Shown here piece by piece: positions 22,146-34,141 of a stretch of 64,000 bases of DNA. Made by a program: the position numbers and the translations under genes. Numbering within the stretch: the stretch's first letter is position 1; every line of letters begins with the position of its first letter. Where the stretch lies: positions 157,592,754 through 157,656,753 of the forward strand of contig NC_085136.1 of assembly GCF_035046485.1 (NCBI RefSeq), given 5' to 3'. The notes under the pieces were generated by a model. That model made no database searches. It saw only the letters and a program-made list of their open reading frames with translations, and was not told the DNA's origin. The DNA is from Aedes albopictus (Eukaryota > Arthropoda > Insecta > Diptera > Culicidae).

Positions 22146-22411
22146 GTCCAGTTAGCCTAGTGTTTAAGGCTATAGATTGCCAATCCGGAGACGGCGGGTT
22201 CGATTCCCGTTCCGGTCGGGAAAATTTTCTCGACTCCCTGGTCATAGTGTATCATTGTACTTGCCTCACAATATACAAATTCATGCAATGGCAGGCAAAG
22301 GAAGCCCTTCAATTAATAACTGTGGAAGTGCTCAAAGAACACTAAGTTGAAGCGAGGCAGGCCAAGTCCTAGTGGGGACGTAGAGCCAAAAAAAAGAAGA
22401 AGAAGAAGAAG
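22146..22411 (+). mobile_element. Feilai-like SINE, copy 1
   Basis: A tRNA-derived head with box A (tagcctagtgtttaaggcta) and box B (gggttcgattcc), a body with ctgtggaagtgctcaaagaa and gtcctagtggggacg, and an (aag)n tail. It is flanked by the 11-base duplication aacggaaagca (22135-22145 and 22412-22422). This matches the layout of Feilai, a tRNA-related SINE of Aedes. It inserted just outside the TIR element. Confidence 0.9.
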
Positions 22412-22422
22412 AACGGAAAGCA

Positions 22423-23949
22423 TAGCACGATGATAAACCATGCCGTTCAGAAATTTTCCTATCTAAGAAGCTTCTAGGAAACTAATCCATCATCTTAGAA
22501 TGGACAACACAAACACTAGGTTTAGAGACCAAGTTATGGTTCACCTCTTGCGGCTGATAGTATCCCTAAAACACTTGTTATACAGATTGAAAAAAATGTC
22601 GACTTTTACACGCTTAGCTATTTATATACACCGAACCACTCAGTTGTTGTCGGAGATTCCGCCGTCAGATAACGTTCCGTTAATGAGGCGAAAACTTTAA
22701 TCAATTTGCGCTGAAATGAAATTGCACCATTGATTTTAACGATGTTTTTCACATCTCATTTTTCTCCGTCGGAATCTCAACCCGCGCCGTTGTTGCGTCA
22801 ATGTTGCTGTTGGAGTGGTATTAAAAACTTCCTTCAACATTCTTCCGTACGCGTGGCTTTTCGAAGATTGATACGCAGCTCCTTCACACCCTGTCGCATT
22901 CGTAGGGGAAAGGTGGCGAAAGTGGGCATCCTGTGCCGGAGTGAACTAGTCATCTGAGATCAATGAACATGTCGGTGCAACTACCTCATGGATCGCATTG
23001 CCAATCATATGTTAGTACCTAATCTACATAGTATGGTAAGATTCGCCTTACTGAAACTTCTTGCTGAGAGAACTGTGGAGATGCAGAGGTGTACTTGGTC
23101 TCTTAAAGCAACGCCGATCTAACTAACATTTCTTCCTTTTTCTATAGGACATTGTCGATGCCGTTATTGATCGTTTAAAATATAAGAGCTATCAAACAAT
23201 TGGTTAATGGTCATTGAGAATGCTTAGGTCTCAAAAGAGCTGAACAATAGATAATCACCTCATGAAGCATTTCGTTTCGTAGTTTTCGAAATATTTTTAA
23301 TATGTTTTTAAATGCTCGCACTTTCATACTCATTTTTGTCTACTATTCCATATTTCCAACATAAGCGCGGCTCCGCTCTCGATTCTATAGAGGGAAAATA
23401 GCAATATATATATATATGAGGGTTCGTACAGCATCCGATTGGTGAATGAAAACGCGAGACCACGAGACCCTCCTGCCATGCCATGTAGACAAGAAAAGCG
23501 GATTGACGTAGCGACTGAATTAATATCTGTTATGCTGCTGGGAAAATTCTTTCGCAGGAGTGGTAATCTGCTCGAGAGAAGAAGAAATTCCTCCGGTTTG
23601 TTTCGAATATACGTCCAAATTGCAGCGCCCTCCTTCCCATTCACACGCGCATACCACTTCAATATTGTATTTTTTTCATGAACAAGCCGAACAAAGTATC
23701 GCGGATTGGAAGTGGAGAAGCGTTGTTTTGGCGGTGTTTGATTCGATTTGTCTAGTCTGTTGCCCTAATGAATTGAAGTTCCTTTTTTAAATTATTTCAA
23801 TTAGTATATTGTTGCCTTGTTATTTACAATCGATTGAATTGTAATGCTGGGAAATAGCAGATCATATAACTAAGCGTAAGATCAAATGGATACATTTCAA
23901 GATGTTTCTTTACGTACCATCAGTCGGGGCCCTTTTACCCTAACTTTCA
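22423..23949. other. About 1.5 kb, no gene seen
   Basis: Only a short (at)n run near 23404-23416 was noted. Open frames up to 110 codons at 23330-23681 overlap on opposite strands and have no motifs. Confidence 0.35.
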
Positions 23950-25441
23950 TCTTTGCCCACCTTCAGGATGCTGGGTTCGCCTTAAAGTAAGCGAGGTCGT
24001 GGATCATCCTTCGCCGATACACAGTTCTCTTGGACACCGCCAATGATCATCCTTACACGCTAAGACCGCTCAGCAGTACTGAAGTGCATATATTCCAGAC
24101 TACACCACACCATAAATGTGTAACACTTGCACATTCACAGTTGAGTCCAGCTCGTCGCATCATACCTTTAAGAGCAATGTTGAATAGAAGCCGTGAGAGT
24201 TCATCAACTTGTCGCAGTCCCCTGTGAGATTCGAATGAACTGGATAGTTCACCCGTAACCCATACGTAGTTTTGCATACCGTCCAACGTTGCTTTAATCA
24301 GTCTAGTCAGCTTTCCAGGAAAGCCGTTTTCGTCCATGATTCTCCATAGCTCTGTACGGTCGACATTGTCGTATGCCGCATTGAAGTCGATGAACAGGTG
24401 ATGCATTGGGACCTGGTTTTCACGGCATTTCTGGAGGATTTGACGTACGGTGAAGATCTGGTCCGTTGTCGACCGGCCGTCGATGAAGCCAACTTGATAA
24501 CTTCCCATGAACTCATTCGTTTTAAGTGATATACGGCGGCGAATAATCTGGGCTAGCACTTTGTAGGCAGCATTCAAAATAGTGATCGCTCTGAAGTTCT
24601 CACATTCCAAATGGTCGCTTTCTTGTGAATGGGACAGATTACCCCTTCCTTCCACTCATCCGGTAGCTGTTCGGTTTCCCAGTTCCTGACTATTAGCTTT
24701 CTTGGCCCATCTTGATGAGTTTAGCTGCGATACCATCCTTACCAGCTGCTTTGTCGGTTTTGAGCTGGTGAATGGCATCCTTGAATTCTCTCAGCCTGGG
24801 AGTTGGTTCATTTCCGTCCTCTGCTGCATTGCCGAAGCCGTTCCCTCCGTTGTCGTGGTCTACCATGCTTACGATCTCCACGCCATTCAGGTGCTCATCG
24901 AAGTGCTGCTTTCACCTTTCGATCACCTCACGTTCATCCGTCAAGAGACCTTCGTTCTTACACATGCATATTTCGACTCACGGCAGTTTCGGGATGCGTT
25001 GACCTTCTGGCAGTACTTCCGTGATTCATGGAAACGACACTTGAGTTCCATTTTATCGCACACCGCTTCTTCCAGGCGGCGCTTTTCCCCCCGAAAAGGC
25101 GGGTCTGCTGTTCCACCTTCTGCCGGGTTTCTCTGCTGCAGCATTGTCGCCAGTGCTGCGTCTGGCAATGCTGGCTCGATATTCTGCGCGTATGCTGAGG
25201 CAAACTCCGGATGCTTCGGTCGCTCTAGGTTGAATTGTGGCGGTCTCCAGTACCGTACATTGCTGAAGATGAAATGTTTTGGGCGCAGTTTGACCACCAC
25301 CAGATGATAGTGGTCAGAGTCGATGTTGGCGCAACGATAAGTCCTGACGTCGATAATGTTGGAGAAGTGCCATCCGTCAATCAGAACGTGCTCGATTTGC
25401 GATTCCGACTTCTGTGGTGATCTCTCGGTGTAATGATAAGG
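23950..25441 (-). pseudogene. RTE (JAM1-like) LINE ORF2, 3' part, disrupted
   Basis: On the - strand, in order from 25441: the end of the APE endonuclease (HVLIDGWHFSN, NIDSDHYH), the coiled linker (RGEKRRLEEAV...), then RT with VLAQIIRRR, GFIDGRSTTDQIF, FIDFNAAYDNVDR and GLRQVDELSRLLFN. The canonical G of RQGD is V here. Several frameshifts and a deletion after RT replace the YxDD region. The C-terminal part reads into decayed sequence to about 23950. The LINE is cut at 25441 by the LTR element and resumes at 30502. Confidence 0.85.
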
Positions 25442-25446
25442 GAGGC

Positions 25447-25661
25447 TGTAAGATTTTGATTCTGATACACTTAACACGTCTGCTTTAGTTGCTGGTTGCG
25501 AAGGAAGTGAGAAAGGATGTATACGAATGAATGACGTTACCACATCGCCTACTAGATTGCGTTAGCTCCAATGTTTACTGAAGGTACAGCAAACATGAAC
25601 AAGGTACAGCAAATATCATTTTATTGTGATCGTCAACCATGACGTCAGACAATCCTCAACA
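25447..25661 (-). repeat. 3' LTR (left copy)
   Basis: 215 bases, tgtaagattttgattctg...aatcctcaaca on the + strand. It carries about 38 extra bases relative to the other LTR, including a second aaggtacagcaa, so one of the two has been altered since insertion. Confidence 0.85.
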
Positions 25662-28600
25662 TACTCCCCCGCCAATAGCTCATTTCAACGAAGCCCATTG
25701 ACGGTTGAGAACCCTTATTCGTTATCAGCAAATGATAACCATTCCATCTAATGGGTAGTACGCAGATGGCAAGAATTTTATGGGCCTATCTCGATGCGTC
25801 GAAAATTCAGGCAAGGTATCGCTCAAGCAATAATAAAGCGTTGCTTTATTCCGGATCCTAGAACGGAGCTGAAACGAAATGTCAAATCAAATGAGGCTTG
25901 CTATGTTAAAATTCTTGACCATTCCGGTCACGGAAAAATAATGCACTGAACGAAAATTATTTGAGCGATTCCGTTTGAAGTGCATACCTCGCATAACAAG
26001 GTACTGTTGATCAATCTTGCAAATGAATCCCTATACACAAACAATCACCCGTTCATCAGTGTTGTTCAAATATTACAACTGATATAATGTGTTCATTCCA
26101 TGGTTCATTCTTATCCTTATTTGTCACTGGACTTTCATATACATTGCAGTTAATGTCGTACACCTACGGCTATCTAAGGATCCAGCACATTGCCGGCAGT
26201 ACACAATACCTTGGGTGTGTCCAAATGTAGCGTATGTGGTGATACAATGCGACTAATCAAGGCGTGAATTGATAGAATGTCCCTGAAATCTACCAGCTTT
26301 ATTTCAGATCAATGTCAACATCTCTTCTTAGCTGGATTAAGTGGACTGTATTGCAGGCAACCCGATTGTTAGTTTATTTCACATATTCCCGCAAATGCCG
26401 GTGATTGGACACCTCCTCCTGTCGCTCTCCTTAATGACCAGTGGTTGTTTTGAAGGATAGCTGAGGCAACTCTGATTATATCAGCATGATGATCATGTAT
26501 AACACCCTCTGCATCTAATTGAACTCAACTTGTATTCAAAGTGTCTTCGTCTTGGCGTCTAAAACTCGGCCGTCACCCCATCCCTCAGCTCAATGTTTGG
26601 AAGCCGATTTGATAAGTGAACCACTCAGCAGTCCCTCTTCTCTTTCGTTAGTTCTGTTTCAATTACCAAGTGTGCCCGTCAAGGTATTTACATATTCTAA
26701 GGTAGTCTTAGATGTCAAAACTGGTTGAGCAGCCATTATTTTTTCACCGTGAGAAACTCTGAAAACAAATCCCCCGCCTCCTCAAATTCCTTCGAAATTT
26801 CGCTTCCTCTGCTTTTCTCTACAAACTAAACGTCATGCTCAACCTTACAATATATAAAATTCTTGGTGCCCATGTTCTATCGTCGAGTCGCATGGTTCAC
26901 GAAGGAATACAAAGAAGACACTCCAATACAGACAAGCTGCGGCGATGCGCATACATCGCCAAGTGTAACACCCTCTGATGCTCTCTTCGCTGTATTGGAA
27001 CAACTGTGAATATACGTTATTTTATCATTATTCAACGCACTTTCGCTTCAATTGTATTTATGATGTTGCAGGTTGTGTTGACATAACAATCAAGATGCCA
27101 ATTGCGTTCTCGTATTCAACCGGACAAGAGAATGAATAGCATTTCGGGAAGCGTTCCCGAGCACATCGCTTCACGATTTGTTACATTCATCAAGTGTAGC
27201 ACAAGCTGAGTTTAGACCACTCAGTGATTCATGATAAAATTCCAAACTCTGACTCAGCTCGTGGCACATCGTCGTGTCCAAAGTACGCACCTCAACATCA
27301 GCAACAACCATCCGCTGCTTAGTGTCTCCTAACACAAATAGTAATGTGAACGAACAACCACCGCACAACTGCACCATACCAAAACAGGCCTTGGGCGGTC
27401 ATCATGCTGTTGAAAACTTCACGAGACCCTCACATTTGATGATAGGCTGCCAATTACTCGACTGATCCACCCTTACACATATGTACCATTGCACCCTCTC
27501 TGACGACCTCGACAATGCCCAATGAAACACCTCTGTAAGCACGTACCTCTGGTAGTCGTTACATCTACCCAAATGTGCCACCATAAATGGACGTCAACAC
27601 TGTAACAGCAGTGGAATCACATCAAACACACAAGGCTATGGGAGTGCTATCTGTTCATTATCGCTTTGAACCGCTTTGGTTGCTCAAGCGATCCATTTAT
27701 GCTAACAGGACTTCCATTTGACCGATCCGTAATTGGTTTCATAAGATTGAAACGCTGATGTTTCAACGATTTGCGATAACGAAGAGCTCCCACCTCTGGT
27801 CCTACCAGGTATATGCCAGACACAATACTGCAACGACCCCTAGTAGAGAACAAACAATGCCATACACAAACTCAGATGAACCACTCGCTGAAGTCCATCT
27901 ATCCTCCCTCGATCAATTTTGTAATGTTTTCAGCTTTGCTCCGATCATATGCCCCTCACTTACAAAATGGTAAAAAACTGTCTGCCTTTCTGATAATAAA
28001 TAAAATAAAATTAATAAAATAAAATAACTCCTCCAATCATAACGGCCCTGACATTCACGTTCACGTCAACGCCAAAACATACTCCACTCTTGTATAGTCT
28101 ATTTTATGAGGCTAGTCAAACGACAGAACTCCGCGCTCTGATGTTTACGTTTTCAATCATCATCCGGTTGATGATGGTTAATGACTGCGCGCAAGTCAAG
28201 CGTAGTTTTTGAAACTGGCTAAAACAATAATTAGAAATTTTTATTTAAATTCTTTTCGGCAAGTTAACGAGTCAATCGCAACGAAAAAAATACCTGATTA
28301 ATTTATGAGATTTGTATTGCTTCTGCGACTGCTTTTGAGCCTTTTTTGGCACCAATTTCTCATATCTCCAATTTGTCGCACAAGTACCTTTTCAAAAATT
28401 ACACGAGATTCCAGCAAAACAAACGTGCGGGGACTTCTGTCAGTTGACGCCGCTGCTGCGATCAGCTGTTCTGAAACGTCTCGTAAAATAGCTTATTGCA
28501 CTATGCACACACAACTCCTCCATACACAATCATTGGTGTTAAATTTGGTCTGTCATCATCCTGTCTCAACTCTGTCAATTAGAAAAAAGTCCCTGTTCTC

Positions 28601-29390
28601 AGATTGCTCAACACTACCAGGAGATTACAAGTAATTGGATGCCGAGCCTCACACTCGATGGCAAACCGTTCTTAGGCGGAGCACACAGCTAAAATGGAAC
28701 AAAGTAGGCCTCTCAGTGAAGCCTCCGACAGCCGTCCAAACATGTGCTGCCTGACTCATGCGTCAGGTCTTACGGGGATTTCAAACTGTAAATGTCTTTA
28801 CTCCAACCCGCATGTTGGACAACGAAAACCTTTTCTGATTCTGTTAGCGACGCAGCCCCGTGTTTGGCAACTCTGCCAAATACTGATCGTTCCTGTACAA
28901 CGGAGACAGCGATGACGGATGGTAGACTTCGGTGACAACAATAGAATATAAATGCGTATAGATGGAGATGTTGCACATGCTCTCATTGTGTAATTAATTA
29001 GTGAAATTCTAATTTAGAATTGATTAGATTATCGCTTTAGAGGTGTGGATAGAGTGCTGATTGTGGGTGTATCAGATAGTGTAATTTTTGAGTGGATTGA
29101 AGATATGCTTGGAGTCGAAAAGTGGGCCGAGTATTGATAGCAATCCTAGGAGCCAAAATTACCCGTAAATTGAATCGCAAATCAGCTTGTGAGCTGGCTG
29201 GAATTGAACCGAGCAAGCAGCAATCACTCTATTTGTTCGCGGAAGAATTTGTAACTAGGGTGAACCGAATTTGTAAGACTGAATTATACACGATGAATTA
29301 GAATGCAAACTGATAAGAATATATTTTCAGCTTTAAGCGTTATGCTCTAAAGAGTCGGCCTTATTCTTTCCCGAACAGATTCAAAGTTAT
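25662..29390. other. Interior of the decayed LTR element, noncoding
   Basis: No frame above about 110 codons and no retroelement motif on either strand. Short - strand frames at 27171-27853 and 28770-28986 were examined and not recognised. Confidence 0.45.
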
Positions 29391-29395
29391 CAACC

Positions 29396-30215
29396 CAACC
29401 CGGGTCTTCAATGTTCATAAAAGATGATCAGGATGTTATTGTCAACCCATGCGTTGATTTGGCACAAAGATGCATGTGTCGTTAACACTTGCATCTAACA
29501 CAATCATTTCAAGACCAACAATTGAAAAGGCCGCAACAACATTTTGTAAACAAACATGTTTCTATCGACTTGAGGCCTTTTGAACTCCACCCACACACCT
29601 CACCACCACTAACAGAAAGCGCAAACAACAAGCTTTTTGATAGTGGTGGTGAGATGCGTGGGTGGAGTTCAAAAGGCCTCAAGTCGACAGAAACGTGTTT
29701 GTTTACGCAATGTTGATGTGGCCTTTTCAATTGTTGGTCTGGATTTGAGATCCCACGATTGTATCCCTCTCGCTAGACAATATAACCCTCGTGTCACTCC
29801 ACCATTCAATCCTGAAACTGAAGAACATTGTCCGAACTCAACTGACCCACGTGCTAATTGCATCCAACCCAGGCGTTGGATGCAGAAATCCAGAAAAAAG
29901 GTGATCCAAAAGCCAACCTCAACCCATGCGTTGATTTGGCGTAACGACCCACGTGTCGTTTATAATTTCATCCAACCCAGGTGTTGGGATATTCCGAATG
30001 TATTACTCACGATCCTTGTATCGTTTCACCGTTCAATTGTGGTTCGACCCATGCGTCGATTGTACTCAACCCGAGTGTTGAATACTTAGATCAACCCACG
30101 TGTTGATCTGCCATTACGACCCGTGTGTCGTTTTAATGATAGCTCCAAGAAGAAAGTTATCAGCGTATATGCCTTCGACCTAAGTATCGCATGTATCTAA
30201 CTCTGGTGTTAGATA
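29396..30215. repeat. Array of short covarying hairpins
   Basis: Twelve inverted repeats share one plan: a variable arm ending in AC (TC-type arms rarely), a 6-base loop close to CCNNGY, then GT and the complementary arm. Positions: 29442-29457, 29860-29883 (9-base arms), 29919-29934, 29943-29960, 29970-29990, 30009-30024, 30044-30059, 30066-30081, 30088-30109 (8-base arms), 30116-30131, 30176-30189, 30194-30215 (8-base arms). Three worn copies lie at 29396-29409, 29783-29796 and 29843-29856. Arms differ between copies (tcaac/gttga, acgac/gtcgt, tcgac/gtcga, tctaac/gttaga) yet stay paired. The array lies 100-930 bases downstream of the 5' LTR on the - strand. Confidence 0.8.
29512..29740. mobile_element. 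Long-hairpin MITE inside the hairpin array
   Basis: The ends agaccaacaattgaaaaggcc and its reverse complement flank arms of about 85 bases that stay nearly complementary, through aaacatgtttctatcgactt and ggccttttgaactccaccca, to a short centre with caccaccact/agtggtggtg. It is 229 bases and noncoding. It interrupts the array between the hairpin at 29442 and the next one. Confidence 0.85.
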
Positions 30216-30319
30216 GCTAAGGTTTCATCGGGCTCTTCGAAACCTAGGAGCTGGGAAAACTAAGAAACAAATTACCTCTACCTCTACGATAAATCACCAA
30301 TCCGGTTCGAAGGACCAAA

Positions 30320-30496
30320 TGTAGGATTTTGATTCTGATGCACTTAACACGTCTGCTTTAGTTGCTGGTTGCGAAGGAAGCGAGAAAGGAATGTATACGA
30401 ATGAATGACGTTACCACATCGCCTACTAGATTGCATTAGCTCCAATGTTTACTGAAGGTACAGCAAGCAAACCATGACGTCAGACAATCCTCAACA
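30320..30496 (-). repeat. 5' LTR (right copy)
   Basis: 177 bases, tgtaggattttgattctg...aatcctcaaca on the + strand, over 90% like the left LTR by eye apart from the length difference. Confidence 0.85.
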
Positions 30497-30501
30497 GAGG
30501 C

Positions 30502-30560
30502 TGTGTTGGAAAAAGGTAGGTGGGATATTCCGTCTTTTTTGGGTTGTGAAAACTTGCGTA
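30502..30560 (-). pseudogene. RTE LINE, continuation right of the LTR element
   Basis: The last bases before the insertion read, on the - strand, as RTE endonuclease (ggactacgc..., then acctttttccaacaca). They join to the YHYTERSPQKSES stretch at 25441 when the LTR element and one gaggc are removed. Upstream of this the homology fades. Confidence 0.65.
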
Positions 30561-31499
30561 GTCCCCCTGGATCATATTTATTTATTTTTTGAGTGTTTGC
30601 ATAACTCAAAGAGCACATAAATGTAATAATTTTCATCTGAAATTTTCAACATGTAAGTGTTAATTGCAAATAATCAAATTTTAATTTTGCTTCAATTGTT
30701 CACTTAAACTGCTAATTAGTATTGTCCATTAACCACCGAACTATACAAATTACCAGAATCAGAGCAATTATGCTAGGGCCATTTTCCATTGTTATGCATT
30801 TATCATCAATTGTCCGGAACCGTAAGTGCTCTTTTATAAGGCATTGTTAATGGTCGCCAGTAAATTAAAACAAAAAAAAAAACAGGTACATCGCTCATTG
30901 TGCGTCCTGTGAGCATCGCTCCAGCATTGTTCTTGAATTTGGCGAAAAACTGATACCAGCACCAGGACGTTTAAACCTTTGATAGGTTTATTTTAAACGT
31001 TTTTTCACCACCTTCATTGTTGTTGAAAATGCTTCATTCATTTTATTTTTTCAGAAAGGACACTCAATTGTACATTATATTGCAAACTATTGATCGTTCC
31101 CGGAGTGAAGAGCAGTAAGGTTAAACAAACTCAATTTATACGCGATAATAACGGCATAACTTTAGCACTTTGCACAAATCGTTTCATTGAACAAGCAGAA
31201 AGCCATTATTGCCATTACTTCGCCTCTGAAAGAAACTTTTGCCTTTTTGTGAATGTTATTCTTTTGATGGCGTGTTAAACAAATTCTACTTTATAACTTG
31301 ATGCGTGCCGGAGCAAAAGCCAATTGAACTAGAAGGTTGGCTTTGGTTGGGAAAGCGAAGGTTTGGGTATTCATTCAGCTTCCCTAGCGTTGCTGGGTTG
31401 GATTTTCCCTTCTTCCCCCTAGGCAGGCTGTTGTGTAGCTAAGCTAATTTATTTGATGTTCGGTTGATTTGTTGGCGAAGAAAATCGAATCGACGCAAA
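30561..31499. other. About 0.9 kb, no gene seen
   Basis: A/T-rich noncoding sequence. The last 100 bases may be the leader of the candidate exon at 31500. Confidence 0.35.
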
Positions 31500-31555
31500 A
31501 TGGCAAAGCCTGTTGTGAACAAGGGAGTGCTTAATGGACACTTGGACAATAAATG
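31500..31555 (+). other. Candidate first coding exon, unidentified
   Basis: An ATG in good context (gcaaaATGGCAAAG) opens 18 codons reading MAKPVVNKGVLNGHLDNK and runs into a donor-like TG|gtgaga. Without splicing the frame stops one codon later. The preceding 100 bases look like a leader. No partner exon was found within the window, and I do not recognise the protein. It could be chance. Confidence 0.3.
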
Positions 31556-32017
31556 GTGAGAATGGAGGTTCTATCAACGAAATCGATAGAAACAGGCCTC
31601 GAAAGTTCAAATGCAAATTTTTATTTTGTAACTACATCCATTTAATTAAGTGTTTTCTATAAAGATGATAGCAAAGCTTTATTTTCAGACTGAATTTTCA
31701 TAGATGTATATTTGAATATGTTCTTCTATGATGTTTAGAAAGAGACTTAAGTACTTGACTGATTGATATTTACATTTTGTTCTATATAGATATAACTGAG
31801 TAGTGTCTGTTTATATATGGTTGTATATTTAGTATTTTGTACATTATTTATAATGTAATCTACGATTTAAACGGCAACGCAGTCTTTTAATATGGGAAAA
31901 CGAGTTTTATTATTTGTCCAACGTTTCGACACTGAGGTTTTGTGTCATCTTCAGGGGTAATTAATTTTTCATTTTTGGTCTTATGTTTCATCTAACTGTA
32001 ACTGTCTTGTCGATTTG
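31556..32017. other. No gene seen
   Basis: A/T-rich; possibly intron of the candidate exon. Confidence 0.3.
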
Positions 32018-32256
32018 TACACGCAAAAAAATCCGTTCCGATAAACGTGAACTCCCAGTCACGACAACGGGAACAAACGGGAACTATGCATAGCAACGAT
32101 AACAACAATAAGAAATGTACACCGTGAACTAGATTTCACGTTTTCTAGAACGTCCATATTGACAGCTGGAACTAGTTCCAGTTCATGGTGTATTTGCTTG
32201 TTCTCATATTTGCGTTTGCTTGTTCACGTTTATCAGAACGGATTTCTGAGCGTGTA
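32018..32256. mobile_element. MITE with tacacgc...gcgtgta ends
   Basis: The ends tacacgcaaaaaaatccgtt and its imperfect reverse complement (aacggatttctgagcgtgta) continue inward with gataaacgtgaac/gttcacgtttatc. Outer TA may be the target duplication. 239 bases, noncoding. Confidence 0.8.
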
Positions 32257-33867
32257 GTTGGTACATGACTTATTTGGTTTGTCTAGTTTTGCAACGGACT
32301 GTACGTGTTTTTTCACATAAATCACAACAAAGTAGCACAAGTAACAAATGTGCAGCAATATCATGCTAAGGGTATCTTGTCTTGATTTCCGATTGATACA
32401 ATATCTTTTTGTGACTGAAAATTTCAGTATTATATTCCTTACTTTCTTAATATTCTAGAGTCTCTAGCTTTCACTGGCTATGCATCTGAGTAAATAAAGA
32501 TTTTCTTTATTACACAATAATTATTTTAATGTACGAAATTCAAACGTTCACATTTGAAGAATCAAAAAGTGCCAGGTCATATGAGTGGGTGAACGAAATT
32601 GGCCACCAACATCATAGCGTCTCGCATCGTCTCCTCTGCTGGATATATCACTGCAATATAGTGCAAACCAGAAGTGTTCCCACAGGAAGGACACACCAAA
32701 CTAAGCCACCGGAGCGGTACAACATATCCGGACAACATTGTTCCCATTTGCACCACTGCTACTGTTGGCAGTGTCGTTTGCCTATCACCACCCGGACAAC
32801 CTGTTCTGTATTGATATGCAAATAATACTACCGTTCTCCCGTATACCTATATGTCCCACTCTACAGGACAACGGTTCATTCAGTAGTACAGGAGACAGGT
32901 AAAAGTTCGATTTTTGCACCTTTCTGTACCGCAAAAATCTCCGGAGAATCTGCCTCGCCCTTTGACACCAGCTTCCAGTAACGATAGGAAAAACCGAAAA
33001 GAAGAGAAAAAAATCTGTTGTGGCTATATTGAAACCGGAACTTCGATCATTCGTCCATTTTCCCCATTTTGCAGTGTTCTCTTTTGTCTTTTGGGTTGGG
33101 ATAAGAGGGCCTTCATACCAGCAGCGTTCAATTGAAATTCATTGGTTTACACATTCGCACAATTGCTCGCTTTCGTGTCTTCTTGTGTCTGTTTGGCCAC
33201 CATCAGGGCCGGTTCGAAGGGGATCAATGATATTTAGAAGGAAAGGTACAGTAATTTTTAGACAATTCGAGTCGTTGATTAATGTAGGGAACGTATACCG
33301 TTGGCACTGTGCTTTCCTTAAAAAAGACCTAATTGAGTTCCACCGTAGGTTCCCATACTATGGGCAACGGTTTTCGTTTTTCCGGTATCTCCGACATTCA
33401 ACCATATAACTCGCTACTAGTACGCCGTATCCTTCAACGCAACAGTTTTCCAATGGTTTCGAAAGTATAAAGTGTACAAGTACTTACTTTACTTTCAGTC
33501 CTGAGCACCCATGGTGGTGCAGAGAACCGAATTGAAAGATCTCAATCCTGGGAGTTTGCCTTTGACCAGGTTAAATTTCTGTCGAATTGCTTTGTTTCGT
33601 TGTTGATGATACGCCACCATGAGCATCTGGGTGCCTCTGCTGCGATGTCCTGCTGAGTGCCAATCTGGCAGATTTCGTTTCCGCCCCTGAACCTCCACTT
33701 TCGCCCCCGAATTTCTGTCGCTATTGGCTTTTGATGACATCGTCGATGGAGCTCCACGATCCAATGATGAGATTGGAGAGCCAATTGTGAGGTCACCATA
33801 CACAAATTATAGAACCCTTTTTTTTCTTCTATACCATAGGGGGGAAAATCTGCTCAACAGACACCCT
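32257..33867. other. About 1.6 kb, no certain gene
   Basis: A 102-codon - strand frame (33495-33803) is basic and serine-rich with no familiar motif. A 129-codon + strand frame (33020-33409) is also unrecognised. Neither has support from splice sites or context. Confidence 0.3.
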
Positions 33868-34079
33868 ACACCGAGAAAAATTTCTACTCAATGACTGAGT
33901 TGGCCTTACTCAGAAATCGAAAAATCCTTTGTTTTCTTACTCAGTTTCGGCTAAAAGTGGGACAACCCATTGGCAATGGGTTGTCCCACTTTTAACGGAA
34001 ACTGAGTAAGAAAACAAAGGATTTTTCGATTTCTGAGTAAGACCAACTCAGTCACTGAGTAGAAATTTTTCCCTGTGTA
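33868..34079. mobile_element. Long-hairpin MITE, about 105-base arms
   Basis: Two arms are nearly perfect reverse complements: left has gaaaaatttctactcaatga and gaaatcgaaaaatcctttgt, right the mirror image. They meet at ccattggcaatgg. The transcript would fold into an almost perfect duplex. Confidence 0.9.
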
Positions 34080-34141
34080 ACAGGAAGGTTAGGGTAGTGT
34101 GGGGTTAAGGCCGTCTTCTATAACACTAGTAAAAGCCAGGA

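Larger units (their letters stand above)
25447..30496 (-). mobile_element. Decayed LTR retrotransposon nested in RTE LINE
   Basis: LTR-like direct repeats lie at 25447-25661 and 30320-30496 and are flanked by the 5-base duplication gaggc (25442-25446 and 30497-30501). Read on the - strand, the 5' LTR is the right one and is followed by tttggtccttcgaaccgga, a primer-site position. The 3' LTR is preceded by the purine tract ggcgggggagta. The 4.66-kb interior holds only short open frames on both strands and no recognisable gag, RT or integrase, so coding capacity is lost or was never present. A 5-base duplication fits BEL/Pao or Copia; I cannot separate them. Its leader holds the hairpin array. 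Confidence 0.85.

Noticed and set aside
29396..30215. CRISPR-like array reading of the hairpin cluster
   Set aside because: Spacing is irregular, arms vary, there is no constant direct repeat, and the genome is eukaryotic.
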